DNA from: Spinellus fusiger
Lineage: Eukaryota; Mucoromycota; Mucoromycetes; Mucorales; Phycomycetaceae
Assembly (NCBI GenBank): GCA_025094145.1
Contig: JALLLS010000023.1
Location: 248,001 to 312,000 of the forward strand
DNA length: 64,000 nucleotides
Direction: 5' to 3'
Below are positions 37,915-48,782 of this stretch, one piece after another. The notes under the pieces are model-generated. The model was not told the DNA's origin and did not search any database. It saw only the letters and a program-made list of their open reading frames with translations. Every line of letters starts with the position of its first letter. Position 1 is the stretch's first letter. Made by a program: the position numbers and the translations under genes.

Positions 37915-39135
37915 CACACCAAGAGATTTTTGGGATATATAAAGAAATATCCTGAGAATAAAATTGCAATATTCTTATGATTGGCTAATGTGTTTAAAAA
38001 GACTTTTTCGCTGTCTAAATGGTCAATTTCAAACTCTACTTACCTGTTTAAGCAATGACGATTGACTTTATAGCCAATTCTATACTTTATAATTGCAAAG
38101 TTAAGAAATAGAACAAGAATCACCCCGAAATTACAACTCAGTCACTGATCTTCTTCTCTTAACATAATGTGTTATCCTTAAGCCCACAGTATTTGCAGCA
38201 TGACAATGTTTAAGAAAGATGTTTATTATAAGACACACACAGAATTAACTATAGTGGTCATTGACTATAAAATAGAACTAAATTCACTTATATTAAGAAC
38301 TGTATAGTCATTCATTGACTCAATATTTATAATCACTTCAACTGTCTCATTGTAACTGGTATTAACAATAGTACTTAATGATAACAGGGTATTATTTCTG
38401 ATACTATCCTTCAGGTCCAAGAAAGAAAGTCTTTGAATTGTTTGACTTGTGAATTGTATGAGTGGAGACTAGTGTATACATTACCAGAATAGAGCAAGAA
38501 AGATTATTATTTGTTTTGATAATCCCCTCCTTTTGTTATTTCTCACACTGTCCATACAACTTAACGCCCAAATACTCGTTAAGATGAGCATAAACAAGCA
38601 AGGTAATGTGCTATTATTAACAAAGAAAAACAATAGAAAGAAGTGATAGACACTACCAAGGACTATTCTAGTGATAAAAAGGTGAGCAGTGTCTTCATCT
38701 GGGCTTGATATCATTGTATTCTACAAGACACTTATTGTATTATTAATAAATAAAGACTCTTCTCAAGTCAGTCCCAAGTAGTCTTCTACAAGGTCAATAA
38801 TGTCTAGGGTATACTCCTGAGCACAGTTATCTATCTCCCGAGGATAAATCACAAGGCTTTTAGGGAGTTTATTCTGTTGCTATGATGGAACACACTTTGG
38901 CAGTAGCTATAGTACATAATATAGTATTATCTATACTATTACAATAAACAATACTATTCATCAACAATACTTTCTATTAATAATACAATTTGACATTGAA
39001 ATATCCACAAAAGGAAACAAATATTTGGATACTTACAAACCTTTGATTTTAAATACAGTCGCATAAAAGGGAATTTTATTGTGACGTAAAAGGAAAGAAA
39101 TATCACCGCTTAAAGGCCAGAAAAATCTCCTCGTG
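37915..39135 (-). mobile_element. TA-flanked element, copy C (no Fanzor), inverted relative to B
   Basis: A 1.22-kb copy in reverse orientation with TA outside both ends (37913-37914, 39136-39137). In its own sense it starts CACGAGGAGATTTTTCTGG and ends with the short right arm AAAAATCTCTTGGTGTG. The right arm (CAGGATATTTCTTTATATATCCC) corresponds to the point where copy B diverges (about 26940), so A and C carry a different, shorter right end. The core from the conserved block to the 77-codon ORF is almost identical to copy B. It ends about 100 bp before the prephenate dehydratase ATG. Confidence 0.8.
38481..38714 (-). CDS. Element-borne 77-aa hydrophobic ORF (copy C)
   Basis: The translated protein is the same over all 77 residues as the ORF in copy B at 26192-26425, although the two copies sit 12 kb apart in opposite orientation. 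This means recent duplication or gene conversion; it does not by itself prove the protein is made. Function unknown. Confidence 0.45.
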   Translation of the reverse strand: MISSPDEDTAHLFITRIVLGSVYHFFLLFFFVNNSTLPCLFMLILTSIWALSCMDSVRNNKRRGLSKQIIIFLALFW

Positions 39136-39235
39136 TATACTAAAATGGTTGGTCTAGCTCTTTGTGGGATCTCGTGATAGTGACTGTCTTGTGAACATAT
39201 TTTTTAGAAAGAAATGTGGAGTCTGTTCCAAGCTG

Positions 39236-40484
39236 ATGTCTACTTCTATCACTGTTCCAGAAGACAGGACTATAGCATTTCTCGGTCCCCGTGGCACGTT
39301 CTCCCATCAAGCAGCTCAAAATTTTTATGGGAATTGTCATGGGGAAGGTGTAAAATACATACCTCAAAGGAGAATTTGTGGTGAGCAAAGTTCTTTTTTA
39401 ATGTGTACAGTTCCACAGTTGCATATTTAAATAAATGCAGCAGAGAAAAAGGAAAAAGAGAAACCTCAGTTAATAAGAAGCACTGTGTAGATGTATTTGA
39501 GGCAGTAGAAAAGGGAGAAGCCACCTATGGTATTATTCCCTTTGAGAATTCAATCTTTGGTGTTGTGGTGGAGACATTGGATAGATTTATTAAGACAACT
39601 GTTAAGATTCAAGCAGAGACTTATCTGACGGTGAGTTCATAAGCAACCTAGTAAAAGGTCCTTATAGAGCATTAGGTACATCAATGCCTATTGTCCAATT
39701 CTCCTTTAGACAAGATTAAAAGGGTGTATAGCCACCCACAGGTAAACTATTTCTATGATCAATATCTGATTCAAAGATGGAAGAGAATAATCATGCAAAA
39801 TACAATGATCTTTTTCTCTTTCTCTTAAGAATAAAGTGTCAATGTTAAGTTTAAATACACCCTTCTTTCCATGAATAGGGTTTGGGACAAACTCAAAAGT
39901 GGTTGACAGCTAACCTCCCTCATGCTGATCTTATTTCTGTAAATTCTACCGGAGATGCTGCTCAGCAAGCCGCCTTAGAGATGGGTGCTGCTGCTGTATG
40001 CAGCGATATGTGTGCTGAGTTGTACAGTCTAAAAGTAGTAGCCCATACTATTGAAGATGACATTGGTAAGAAAGCCTATTCTATTCTATTATAGATATAT
40101 GCATATGAATGTATGCAATGAACTACTTATAAAATACGCGTCTCTCTAGCTAACACAACACGCTTCCTTCTCATTGGTACTTGTGGAAGCCAGTCTACTA
40201 AGAGTGATCATACACTGCTTCAATTCACAGTCGATCACCAGCAGCCTGGTGCATTGTGTGATGGTCTTACCATTTTTAAGGACCTCGGTCTTAATCTGTT
40301 CAAAATTGATTCTCGCCCTAGTGGATTGCACCCTTGGCATTATGTCTTTTTTATTGAATGTTCTGGTCACCACCAAGACCTATCTGTTCAGAATGCAGTG
40401 GACCATCTCAAGAGACACTGCAGTGATGTGATGGTTCTTGGTAGTTTCCCTAATCAATGTACTGTGAATACTGTACATTCGTAA
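39236..40484 (+). CDS. PHA2: Prephenate dehydratase with ACT domain
   Basis: Converts prephenate to phenylpyruvate, the committed step of phenylalanine synthesis. Five exons (39236-39380, 39491-39630, 39676-39741, 39879-40065, 40150-40484) give 290 residues. Catalytic-domain signatures are FLGPRGTFSHQAAQNF, YGIIPFENSIFGVVVETLDR, VYSHPQGLGQ, NSTGDAAQQAA and NTTRFLLIG with the essential TRF. The C-terminal ACT domain has GALCDGL and IDSRPSGLHPWHYVFFIE, slight variants of the GALV and ESRP motifs that bind phenylalanine for feedback inhibition, so feedback control is likely kept. The start at 39236 gives the usual N-terminus; an ATG-less extension is open upstream but unlikely. Its promoter region is squeezed between copy C and the start. 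Confidence 0.94.
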
Positions 40485-40884
40485 TAAATTAATTTTTGGA
40501 GAATAAAAAGAGACCTGTCCCTTGTTGAATTAGACACTTGTCTTCCTTATATGTAAGTAGATTATATTTTCTATTTGATTGATTTTCTTTCTTATCTCTC
40601 AGTAATAATTAGTAATATGTAATATGTAATAAGTATTAGTATTAGTATTAGTATTAGTATTAGTATTAGTATTAGTATTAGTATTAGTATTAGTATTATT
40701 AGTATTATTAGTATTAAGTATTAAGTATTATTATTTGTTCTATAGTAAAATCAAAGATATCCTATCACTTGAAGGGTTAACTGTATGTACACATACAAAA
40801 ATAAAGTTGTTTATAGATAGTGTCTATATTTCTTTATCTTTTTTCTTCTTCCTTTTCTATTTACTTTATTTTCTTACTGCAACT
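40485..40884. repeat. Intergenic with (TATTAG)n microsatellite
   Basis: The 400-bp gap holds about 12-14 units of a hexanucleotide TATTAG at about 40630-40700, degenerating to TATTAT units. No gene. The Sel1 gene promoter must lie here. Confidence 0.75.
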
Positions 40885-41986
40885 ATGCTTAAACGCCTTC
40901 ATTCTCTATTCCATAAAGACCACAAGCCTCAACTACACAATGATTTTACACCTCAGCGTATGCTGTCCTCCTCCACCACACTTGAACATATTGAAAAAAT
41001 GTCAGATTATCTTATAAGCATTCTATTCACTGACTTTGGCAATAGATCCCAGTCTAGATTTGATGATAATGATGAACAAGTGGTCCGATGTCTCCAGGTA
41101 GGTGCACAACCCACCTTCCATATCCCTTCTCTCTTCTTTGTCTGTTCAATAAGAGAATAAACAATACAAGTATAAATACTATTTTCTTCTCTCTCTTTCT
41201 TTCTCTCTTTCCATAGCTCAAAGGCTCCAATGCCACCTTACGAGAAGCAGCTGCCACTGCCGCTGCCATCAATGACATTACAAGAGAACGAGAAAAACAG
41301 GGATACCTTTCTTATGATAAACCTCACTTTAGCATGGAAACACAGATAGACTCTCATGTTCAAAGAGGCATTGAGTGTCATGAAATAGGGCAATTGGAAA
41401 AGGCCACCCATTTATTCCGTCTTGCTGCTAAACAAGGATCTCCTGTGGGGATGTTTTTTTATGGCATCTCTCTCCGTCATGGATGGGTAAATCAGTTGAG
41501 AGTGAAAGAGACATGTACTGATTTGTAGGGATGTCAATTGAATGGTTCTCTTGCGTTTCACTATCTGCAAAAAGCAGCAGAACATGCTGTGGATGAGTTA
41601 CTACAGGCGCAGGGTATGGGTAGTAATGCATTGGTCTGTAAAGGAGAACTGATCATGGCCATTTATGAGCTGGGTGTCTCATTTCAGCAAGGTTGGGGAG
41701 TGCCTAAGAACAAAGAAACTGCTTTTTATTATTTTAAAATTGCTGCAGAATTAGGTGATGCTGATGGTCAAGTAAGGTTTTATAGAGAGAAAAAGAGAGA
41801 GAAAGAGACGGTTGATGGTAGAGACTGACATGGACTGGTTAGAATGATGTTGCCCACTGCTACTATCATGGCCATGGTGTGAAGAAGGATCTATTCCAGG
41901 CTGCCAAATATTACCGATTAGCAGCAGCACAAGGCAGTGGCATTTTGGGCAATTCATGGATTTATAAACCAAAATACAATCTATAA
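40885..41986 (+). CDS. Sel1-repeat (SLR) protein
   Basis: Four exons (40885-41097, 41217-41486, 41529-41771, 41843-41986) give 289 residues. After an N-terminal region of about 95 residues come Sel1-like repeats, pairs of helices of the type A..G...A..L..LA..G...G (for example KATHLFRLAAKQGSPVGMFF, ETAFYYFKIAAELGDADGQ, QAAKYYRLAAAQGSG). The C-terminus, GNSWIYKPKYNL, is a conserved ending of a fungal SLR group. Such proteins act as scaffolds; in fungi some take part in chitin synthase activation or cell-cycle control, but which applies here cannot be said. The ATG at 40885 opens the first exon with no in-frame upstream extension of note. Confidence 0.82.
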
Positions 41987-42197
41987 GATACAATCTGTCT
42001 TTTATATATATATATATCTTTCTTTCTTTAAATGGGAAAAGAAAAGGGAGAAAAGAATCTCCTTTTTTTCCTTCTGCATAGAATAAGGAATAAGGAATAA
42101 GGCCAAATCTTTACTTGATTGTATTTACTAATGTAGATGACGAGATGATCTATCTCTGTTGATAAAGGACTGCTCTTGAGTGCAATCCCAAGTCTCT
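41987..42197. other. Convergent spacer
   Basis: 211 bp between the Sel1 (+) and Prp18 (-) stops, with TATATATA and GGAATAA tracts. No gene. Confidence 0.55.
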
Positions 42198-43676
42198 TTA
42201 TGAGATCTGACTGAGTGTATCTGGAGGATATTTGCTTTGAGCAAAAGTCATTAGTCGTTTTACAGACTGAATCCATTTGCGAGATGTTTCGTCATTCAGT
42301 ACATGGGCTACTTGAGAAGAGAAAATCTTTTCACGGGCAGAACGTTCGTGAATACTAAAGACAGCCAACAGATAAGCCTCCGTAGAGGGTTGTGTGGTAG
42401 GTGATTATGACTTACCCCACCATCGTCACACCAATGGGCCATGGAGCATTACCAATCGACAGTTGCAGGTAGGAGTCTTGGGCATCACGGTATCGACGGT
42501 GCTGCATATGGTGAGTAATCTCAGCTACACGGGCTAGAATGTCAGGCTCAAGAGACTAAATAATAAGAGAATAAGAGAATAAGCTTATAGTATCCCATGG
42601 AAACGCACTCTTCTCTTTAACTGTCTTAACAGGGGCTTGATGTATTCTGCTGTCTGTTTCTGAAGCACTGCTGCTCTTTTACCCTGTCCACTACGCTTCT
42701 CTTCTTCTGGACGCTGTTCCATGACTCGTGCCCATTCTTCCTGAGCATGCTATAGACACATCTCATCAGCCTCCTCATCACAGACGACACCACCTACCAC
42801 CAGATAGGCATAGATCTGCATGTTGAGTCTGTCACGGTCTGCTTGAAGTAGACCCAATGTAATAGGCTCTACTACCAACTCAGGTTTCTTTGCCTTTTTG
42901 ATGTTGGTATCATCCACAACGCCACCCTTTTGCTTAAGGGCATCCAGCTTCATGCCTTCCTCCATCTCTCCCAACTGACGCATAAAGTCATTGCGCTGTC
43001 CCTGATCCTATGCACAAACACACCATGAATTTGAAGCTCTCTCTCATCTACACGCCAATCTTACTTCTGAATGCTCCTCCATCAATTCAAGCGCACGAAG
43101 ACGAATTCTACACTGCTTGTCTGTCTCTGCAAATAATCGAACGGGCTGTCCTTTAGCACGGAGACGACGCACCACTTCTTGGCGTGATATGTTAAACGTC
43201 TCAGTCTCTACTGCCTAATGTCATGAGAAAGAAACAAAAACAAAACAAAAAACAGACATGTGTTTGTCCTTTTTCTTTTCTATTTCTGCTGTGCCAAAAG
43301 TATAAGTACCTCTTCCTTATTCTCCAGGTTCTCCTTTGCTGCTGCCTGTTGTCTCTCCTGATCTCTCTTGGCTTGTTCCTATAGGGTTGAGTGATGCTGT
43401 TCCTTCTTCCTTCAAGTGTACCTACTTGACGCTGTTTTTCCTTCTCCTTCTTCTAATGGACTGTTGTTTGTATCAGTAGAACACAGAAGACTAAAGTACC
43501 TCTTCTTCTCTGGCAATACGTTCATTCTCTTCACGATGGTACTCTTCTTCACGTGCACGCTCAACTTCAGCCCGACTCACAAACTTCTTCTTTTCGGGTC
43601 TTTTCGAGGTAGCAGACTCAATAATCTTACGCTTCTTTGATATTTCATCGGCAATGACGCTCTTTAGAAAGTCCAT
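42198..43676 (-). CDS. PRP18: Pre-mRNA splicing factor Prp18
   Basis: Second-step splicing factor associated with the U5 snRNP and Slu7. Eight exons (43676-43500, 43452-43426, 43378-43310, 43214-43065, 43007-42798, 42749-42609, 42555-42416, 42354-42198) give 356 residues. The start, [18 protein letters not shown], and the block [20 protein letters not shown] (splicing factor motif) match the family N-terminus; the middle is a Lys/Glu-rich helix. The C-terminal Prp18 domain contains [20 protein letters not shown] and [20 protein letters not shown]. Exon 2 is a 27-nt microexon (KKEKEKQRQ). A 48-nt intron (42797-42750) is open in frame on its upstream side and ends in TAG, so retention would truncate the protein before the conserved domain. 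Confidence 0.95.
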
Positions 43677-43895
43677 GGTGAGGAGAAAGGAAAAGACTCT
43701 GCAATGAGAAGGAATAGGAAGGTGACTATTCAAATGTCTGATTTGAGACAGCGACCCTAGGTGGGCTTGCCTGGGCCAGGCATCAAATGTCCTTTTTTTT
43801 CTTTTTTTCTTCTTCTTTAGGCCAAAATCACAGTTTCTTTCTGTCTGTCTCTGTCTCTGTGACTGTTCTCTTTCTATTCTTTTCTTTAAGTCACT
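43677..43895. promoter_or_regulatory. Bidirectional promoter, Prp18 / tRNA methyltransferase
   Basis: Only 219 bp separate the ATGs of Prp18 (-) and the METTL-type gene (+). The left part carries a GC-richer block (CTAGGTGGGCTTGCCTGGGC near 43756), the right part a pyrimidine tract (TCTGTCTCTG repeats, about 43838-43862). No other feature. Pairing of two RNA-processing genes on a shared promoter suggests coordinated expression, by inference. Confidence 0.6.
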
Positions 43896-45109
43896 ATGCA
43901 ATCCACCGATGAAAAGCCCAAACGAAGAGATGCCGCTCGTTTGGTGATGGACGAGGAGCGTCTCAAGGACCATGTGAACCGTGCTCAAGCCCTGATAATC
44001 AACGACACCAAAGAAGTTCCTCCCTTCTGGGTGAGCAAGTACAAAAAAGAAGCAGCCAAGAATTGGGACATATTCTACAAGCGCAACACCACCAAGTTCT
44101 TCAAGGGTATACTCTTTTCTTTTTTTTTCTTTTTTTCTTTCCCCAAGACCATACCTTATTCATAGCCCAATAGATCGCCACTGGACAGACCGAGAATTTG
44201 AAGAATTAGCCCACCAACCAGGACAGGAAAAGGTAGTCATCTCACTCACTCACAAGAAAAAAAAGAAAAAAAAAGACATTGGATTAAATGTTCTTTATTT
44301 AATAGAAAGTGTGCCTTGAAGTGGGATGTGGTGTAGGTAACTTTGTATTTCCAGCCATAGCAGACAATCCCGACCTGTATGTCTATGCCTGTGACTTTTC
44401 TAAGCGTGCAGTGGAGATGGTTCAATCCAACGAACATTACCACGAGAGTAGATGCAAGGCATTTGTGTGTGATTTGACTCAGAATGCACTCACAGACACC
44501 ATTCCTGCCGAGAGTTTGAATTTGGTAACCTCAACAGACACTGGTAGGGACATTTGGTTTATCTTTCTCTATGTTTAGGTTACTGCTCTTTTTGTATTCT
44601 CGGCCATTCCACCCGAGAGATTTGCTTTTGCTATTCAAAACATCTTCAAAGTAAGAATAATCACTAAAATGCCCCATAGAAACACAGGCAAGGACTAGAA
44701 CTCATCACTATGATTTGTGCAGGTGTTGAAGCCTGGAGGATGTGTTTTGTTCCGTGACTATGGGCTTTATGATGAAGCACAAATCAAATTCAGTGCTGCT
44801 AGTGATAAAAAGTTGCAGGACAATCTCTATGTGCGCCAGGATGGTAAGGCAGATAGCAACACCACTGTTTCTTATCCGTGTGGTGTTTTTGTTTTATTTT
44901 ATATATTAATATATATATATTAATATATAGGTACTATGAGTTACTTTTTTTCATTGGAGGATCTTCAGACACGCTTTGAAGAAGAAGGGTTCTCCACACT
45001 CAAGAATAATTATATCTACAGAGAAACCACCAACCGACGCTTAGAACTTAATGTAGATCGTATCTTTGTCCAGGCTAAATTCCAAAAGCCAATGCCACCT
45101 ACAGCATAA
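43896..45109 (+). CDS. tRNA m3C methyltransferase, METTL2/6/8 family
   Basis: SAM-dependent enzyme family (Trm140/METTL2/6/8) that makes 3-methylcytidine at position 32 of tRNAs. Six exons (43896-44106, 44174-44232, 44306-44524, 44579-44650, 44723-44843, 44931-45109) give 286 residues. The family N-terminal block [20 protein letters not shown] is complete. Motif I is [13 protein letters not shown] (about 94-106), then [40 protein letters not shown] and the C-terminal [20 protein letters not shown] and [10 protein letters not shown]. No actin-binding extension as in budding yeast Abp140. Which tRNAs are modified (Ser or Thr/Arg) cannot be told. Called with high confidence as to family. Confidence 0.93.
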
Positions 45110-45127
45110 TTCACTGTAAATCACAAA

Positions 45128-45232
45128 TGTTAATCCATAGAATGTTAATCCATAGAATGTTAATCCATAGAATGTTAATCCATAGAACATCAGTCCATAG
45201 AACATCAGTCCATAGAATACCGATCCTTAGAA
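45128..45232. repeat. Tandem repeat, 15-bp unit AATGTTAATCCATAG
   Basis: Four near-perfect copies followed by two or three diverged ones (AACATCAGTCCATAG) just after the methyltransferase stop, within its likely 3' UTR. Confidence 0.85.
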
Positions 45233-45366
45233 TAACTAATAGCCTATAACAAGTATCAAAGAATAGAAAGAAAGAAAAGTAGATCTCTGTTATTTATTAC
45301 TCTTCACGATTGACTATTGGCTCTATACCATCTAAGATGCCTATTTCCTCATTTATCCCTCTATTG

Positions 45367-46802
45367 TTAAACACTCGAATCAAACCCATAACGACCACTT
45401 AGCACCCGTAATTTGTCCTTGAGTGAGTCCAGATGGAGATAGGTGCCTTTCAGATGACGATCCCCACTTGAAGGATCAAATGCAGTACGACCATGCAATA
45501 CTCGTCGATTGGCAAACATCACTAGACACTGTCAGTCCATTCTCTCTCATTGGCACCTACCCAAATGTCCTGGTTGCAATGTCAACTCAAACCGCAATGC
45601 AGGATCCTCAATAATATTAGCCAACCGTTGAAATGCCCTATAGAAAGACGCTGCTTGATGGGGCGACTCAAACTCCATAGGTCCTTGGAACTGTGGTGCA
45701 TAATTCACATGGCTATCCCAAGCAGACACTCCCTGTTCTTGCATAACAAGGGTGGGTCGACGGTAATGCATATGATGGCCATTGTTCAAGTAGTGAAAGG
45801 TGACGGGTGTCTTTTGAAGGATCTCATAATCTTCAGGATAAGCCTCCTTTAATTGTGCTGCTGCTTGGAAAGAATCTACAAAGATACTCGATCCTCCAGT
45901 GACTGAATTCTTAAGACTGTGTAAAAGTTGAATTCCAGGTGGACTGTCCATGTACCTGTTCACACAACCCACCCATAAAGAAGCCAAAACAAAACAAAAA
46001 GTAAGTCTAGAGATCACTCCATACGCTCTGTGTTTAGAATGACTTGCATCAGATCCATATGAAATCCAAGGTAAAGACTTGTATAGGCAATGTTGGTGGA
46101 TTTGGCAATGTTCTTTACATCAAAATCACGGCCATAGAATGTCTCATGGACAGGGCCAATGCGTTCTGCCACTTGAGTTGCACTGCTGTCTTTGAGAGGT
46201 ACATCCTTAAGAAACACAAGTCCTTTGTTATAAAGACGCTGGACTGCTTCATGAAGACCCTTGTCAGTGGTCATATAATCCTCATAAGAAATCCACTCTG
46301 CTTTATAATCCTCCTTGCTCCATAGTACAGGCTGAAGGTGGTTGAATCGAAACTTTGTCTGGGCAGCAGGAGAGTGGTGGTTGGCTAGAAATGAAAGGGG
46401 AAAGGTGCTGATATGAGAATCCTTTTGTTGGTGGCGTAATGGCTTATTCCAAGTGATTTGTGCTTGGTTGTTATGAACACGCACGTCTGTAGGTGCAATA
46501 TCCAAAGGAATATCAGCCGAAGAGTGCATTTTCTGTTGGCTGCTCGGATGAATACACTTTTCACATTGGCAATTATCTCTTAGCCACAGGAAACTGTAAG
46601 CACTGTCACTGGATGGTGTTTGGTCACTGCTGGTCCAGTGGAGGTGGAGAACATCTTTATCTGTATGAGAGATGACTGCTTTTGGTGGGACAGTGGAGTA
46701 AGAGAAAAGAGAAAAAATACGGTGAGGGTGGGCAGGTGACTTGGAAAATTGCTTTGTAGAAATCCAAGTAGATACACCGGCTCTGTTACGTAGGAACATC
46801 AC
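45367..46802 (-). CDS. Trimethyllysine / gamma-butyrobetaine dioxygenase
   Basis: Fe(II)/2-oxoglutarate dioxygenase of carnitine biosynthesis: either trimethyllysine hydroxylase (first step) or gamma-butyrobetaine hydroxylase (last). Three exons (46802-46048, 45955-45561, 45521-45367) give 434 residues. The N-terminal zinc part reads WLRDNCQCEKCIHP. The iron ligands are His248 and Asp250 (GFHMDLM) and His393 (NRRVLHGRTAF). YMDSPPGIQLLHSL and RRPTLVMQ are also typical. The N-terminus (MMFLRNRAGVSTWISTKQFS) is rich in Arg and Ser and may be a mitochondrial presequence, which would favour trimethyllysine hydroxylase. Intron 1 has a GC-AG border (GCAAGT); only this donor joins HMDLM to YMDSPPG in frame. 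Confidence 0.9.
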
Positions 46803-46956
46803 ACCAAGACAGGAAGAAGAGGAGGAAGAAGAGGAAGAAGAAGCATTAGTACCTGTTATTTGTCAGCTACAATTTATGACTCCGTTTTCAAGCGATCTTT
46901 TTATTTTATTTTATTGGCTTATGAAAAAGAGTGCCTCTGTATTTTTAGGCCTATTT

Positions 46957-47954
46957 CTACCGACGTGAGGATGTCGCTTCTTGTCCTTGAGAGAACATCT
47001 TTGACAGACTGGGCATATCAGAAAGCATCTTCTGTGCTTCTGCTTGGGACTCCGCCATTTCCTTCATGGCCTCTGGATCTATGGTAGGGCCCATAAGACA
47101 CCTGCCTAGAAAAGATCATGACTTACCAAGACTTTTCATCATTTTTGGCATGACAAACATGATCAGACCACTAAATCCAAGCATCAGGAACATGGGATTC
47201 TTCAAAATGCCCATGATCTGGAAGTTTTGTTTTTCCTTTTATATATAGATATATATTTATTTATTTTTATGTGCGTGAGTCCTTGGTATAGAAAAGGAGG
47301 TTTACTTACAATAAAGTAATCTGCTTTGGCAAGGGATCTTATTTCTAAAGGATGTTGCATTAAAGCACCTCTTGTGTCCCATGCACCTCCAGTCACAGTG
47401 TAGGCAGCCTGCACAGTGTTCTCTGTAACATCCACACGTAGCTATTGGTGTGGTATAGGCAGTGTCAATATCTACAAAGGACATAGAAGGGGCTCTTACC
47501 TTGGGGAAGATATAATCAATAGAGTGTATTTCCAAGAGATAAGATCCCGGTGCTACATTATGGCTAGACAATGAGGAATGAATGAGTCATGGATAAGATG
47601 AAGGAATACAGATGGAACTCACAGTACAAACTCTCCTGAAATGTCTACGAGTGTTGTATAAGCCTGACCATTGAGAGTGACACGCGTGTTAGTCCGAAGC
47701 AGGGTAGAGGCTATCCACAAAGTAACAGACAAAAGAACACATCAAGGCACATATAGGTGCATGGATAAGCATAAAGGCACAGGCATAAGCAGAAGGACTC
47801 ACTTGGTAGGCGACTGTCTTTCTTAATGGCTCCTTTAATAGTAGCTGCATGAGCTAGCGTAGCCCATAGACTGCAGTATAGAAAGTGTTAACTGTTATTC
47901 TTTTAGTGTTTATTCAGTAGCTACATGCATTAATATCAAGGCAACAAGGTGCAT
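46957..47954 (-). CDS. EMC7: ER membrane protein complex subunit 7 (EMC7)
   Basis: Lumen-facing subunit of the EMC insertase of the ER. Seven exons (47954-47929, 47870-47803, 47710-47623, 47563-47500, 47441-47310, 47217-47127, 47078-46957) give 196 residues. A signal peptide (MHLVALILILWATLAHA) leads into a beta-sandwich with TRVTLNGQAYTTLVDISGEF, HNVAPGSYLLEIHSIDYIFP and LRVDVTEN, then one membrane segment, NPMFLMLGFSGLIMFVMPK, and a cytosolic DPEAMKEM tail, as in metazoan EMC7. Exon 1 is 26 nt; joining it in phase requires a GC donor (GCATGT at 47928), less standard than the other GC donors here, so the first eight residues are less certain. Exon phases close throughout. Confidence 0.88.
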
Positions 47955-48782
47955 CTTTACAACAACAACAACGACTGTTCAGTGCTCTGTCATAGCCAAA
48001 GTGGACTTGTCGCTCTCTCAGCAGTCACAGATAGAAGCATGTGACATTAGATCAATGCACTGCCTATGGTTGCTAAGGAATAAAGCACAGCCAAAAGTGA
48101 TACGGGTGCCTCTTATATTAGCACCCCTCTGCCGTATCACTTTTTTTTTCATTTCCATGTTTGTCCACGATGATAAACCTTGTTTCTTATGAAATAGGCA
48201 GTATCTGCTGCAGAGAACACTCAATGTGACTTTCCATTTCTGTTCTCCCACATTCTTTGCCTTGTCCAGTGGTCTGTACTCTGTGCGTGTGCTATGAGGG
48301 AGGATTTCTTCAACCGATTGAATGCCCTTTCAACGTGCTATGGTGTGCACTGAAATAGGACAGCTGTAGCGTGCCTATCACCGCACTGTAGTTTTATCAA
48401 GGGGGAAATTCTAGGATAGATTTCTTGTAATAGTGTCTATAGTACCTATACTATTTATAATACTCCTCTATTTATAAATTAAATAATAATAATAATAATA
48501 AGAGAATAGCAGAAGAATATCAGAAGAATAGCAGAAGAATAGCAAAAGAATAACAACAGAAGAACAGAAGAACAGAAGAACAACAGAATAACAACAGAAT
48601 AACAGAATAACAGAATAGTAAGGCACAAATCACACCAAATCATAAAGTCACTCCTGAACCCCGCATCTCTTGTCCATTGTGATACGCACTTGGAAGAGTG
48701 ACTGCTGCTCTTCTCTAAAATAGTCAACCATTTCTGACGCTTGCTTGTTCTCTTTTTTTTTTGCAGACACAAACAGCACCTT
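47955..48782. promoter_or_regulatory. Divergent upstream region, EMC7 / WDR62-like gene
   Basis: About 0.83 kb between two divergent starts. The part at 48479-48615 is a degenerate AATAAT/AGAAGAACA repeat tract. Just before the WDR62-like ATG stands TTTTTTTTTTTTGCAG, a strong-looking 3' splice site, so an untranslated first exon and intron may lie here. No other gene is supported. Confidence 0.5.
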
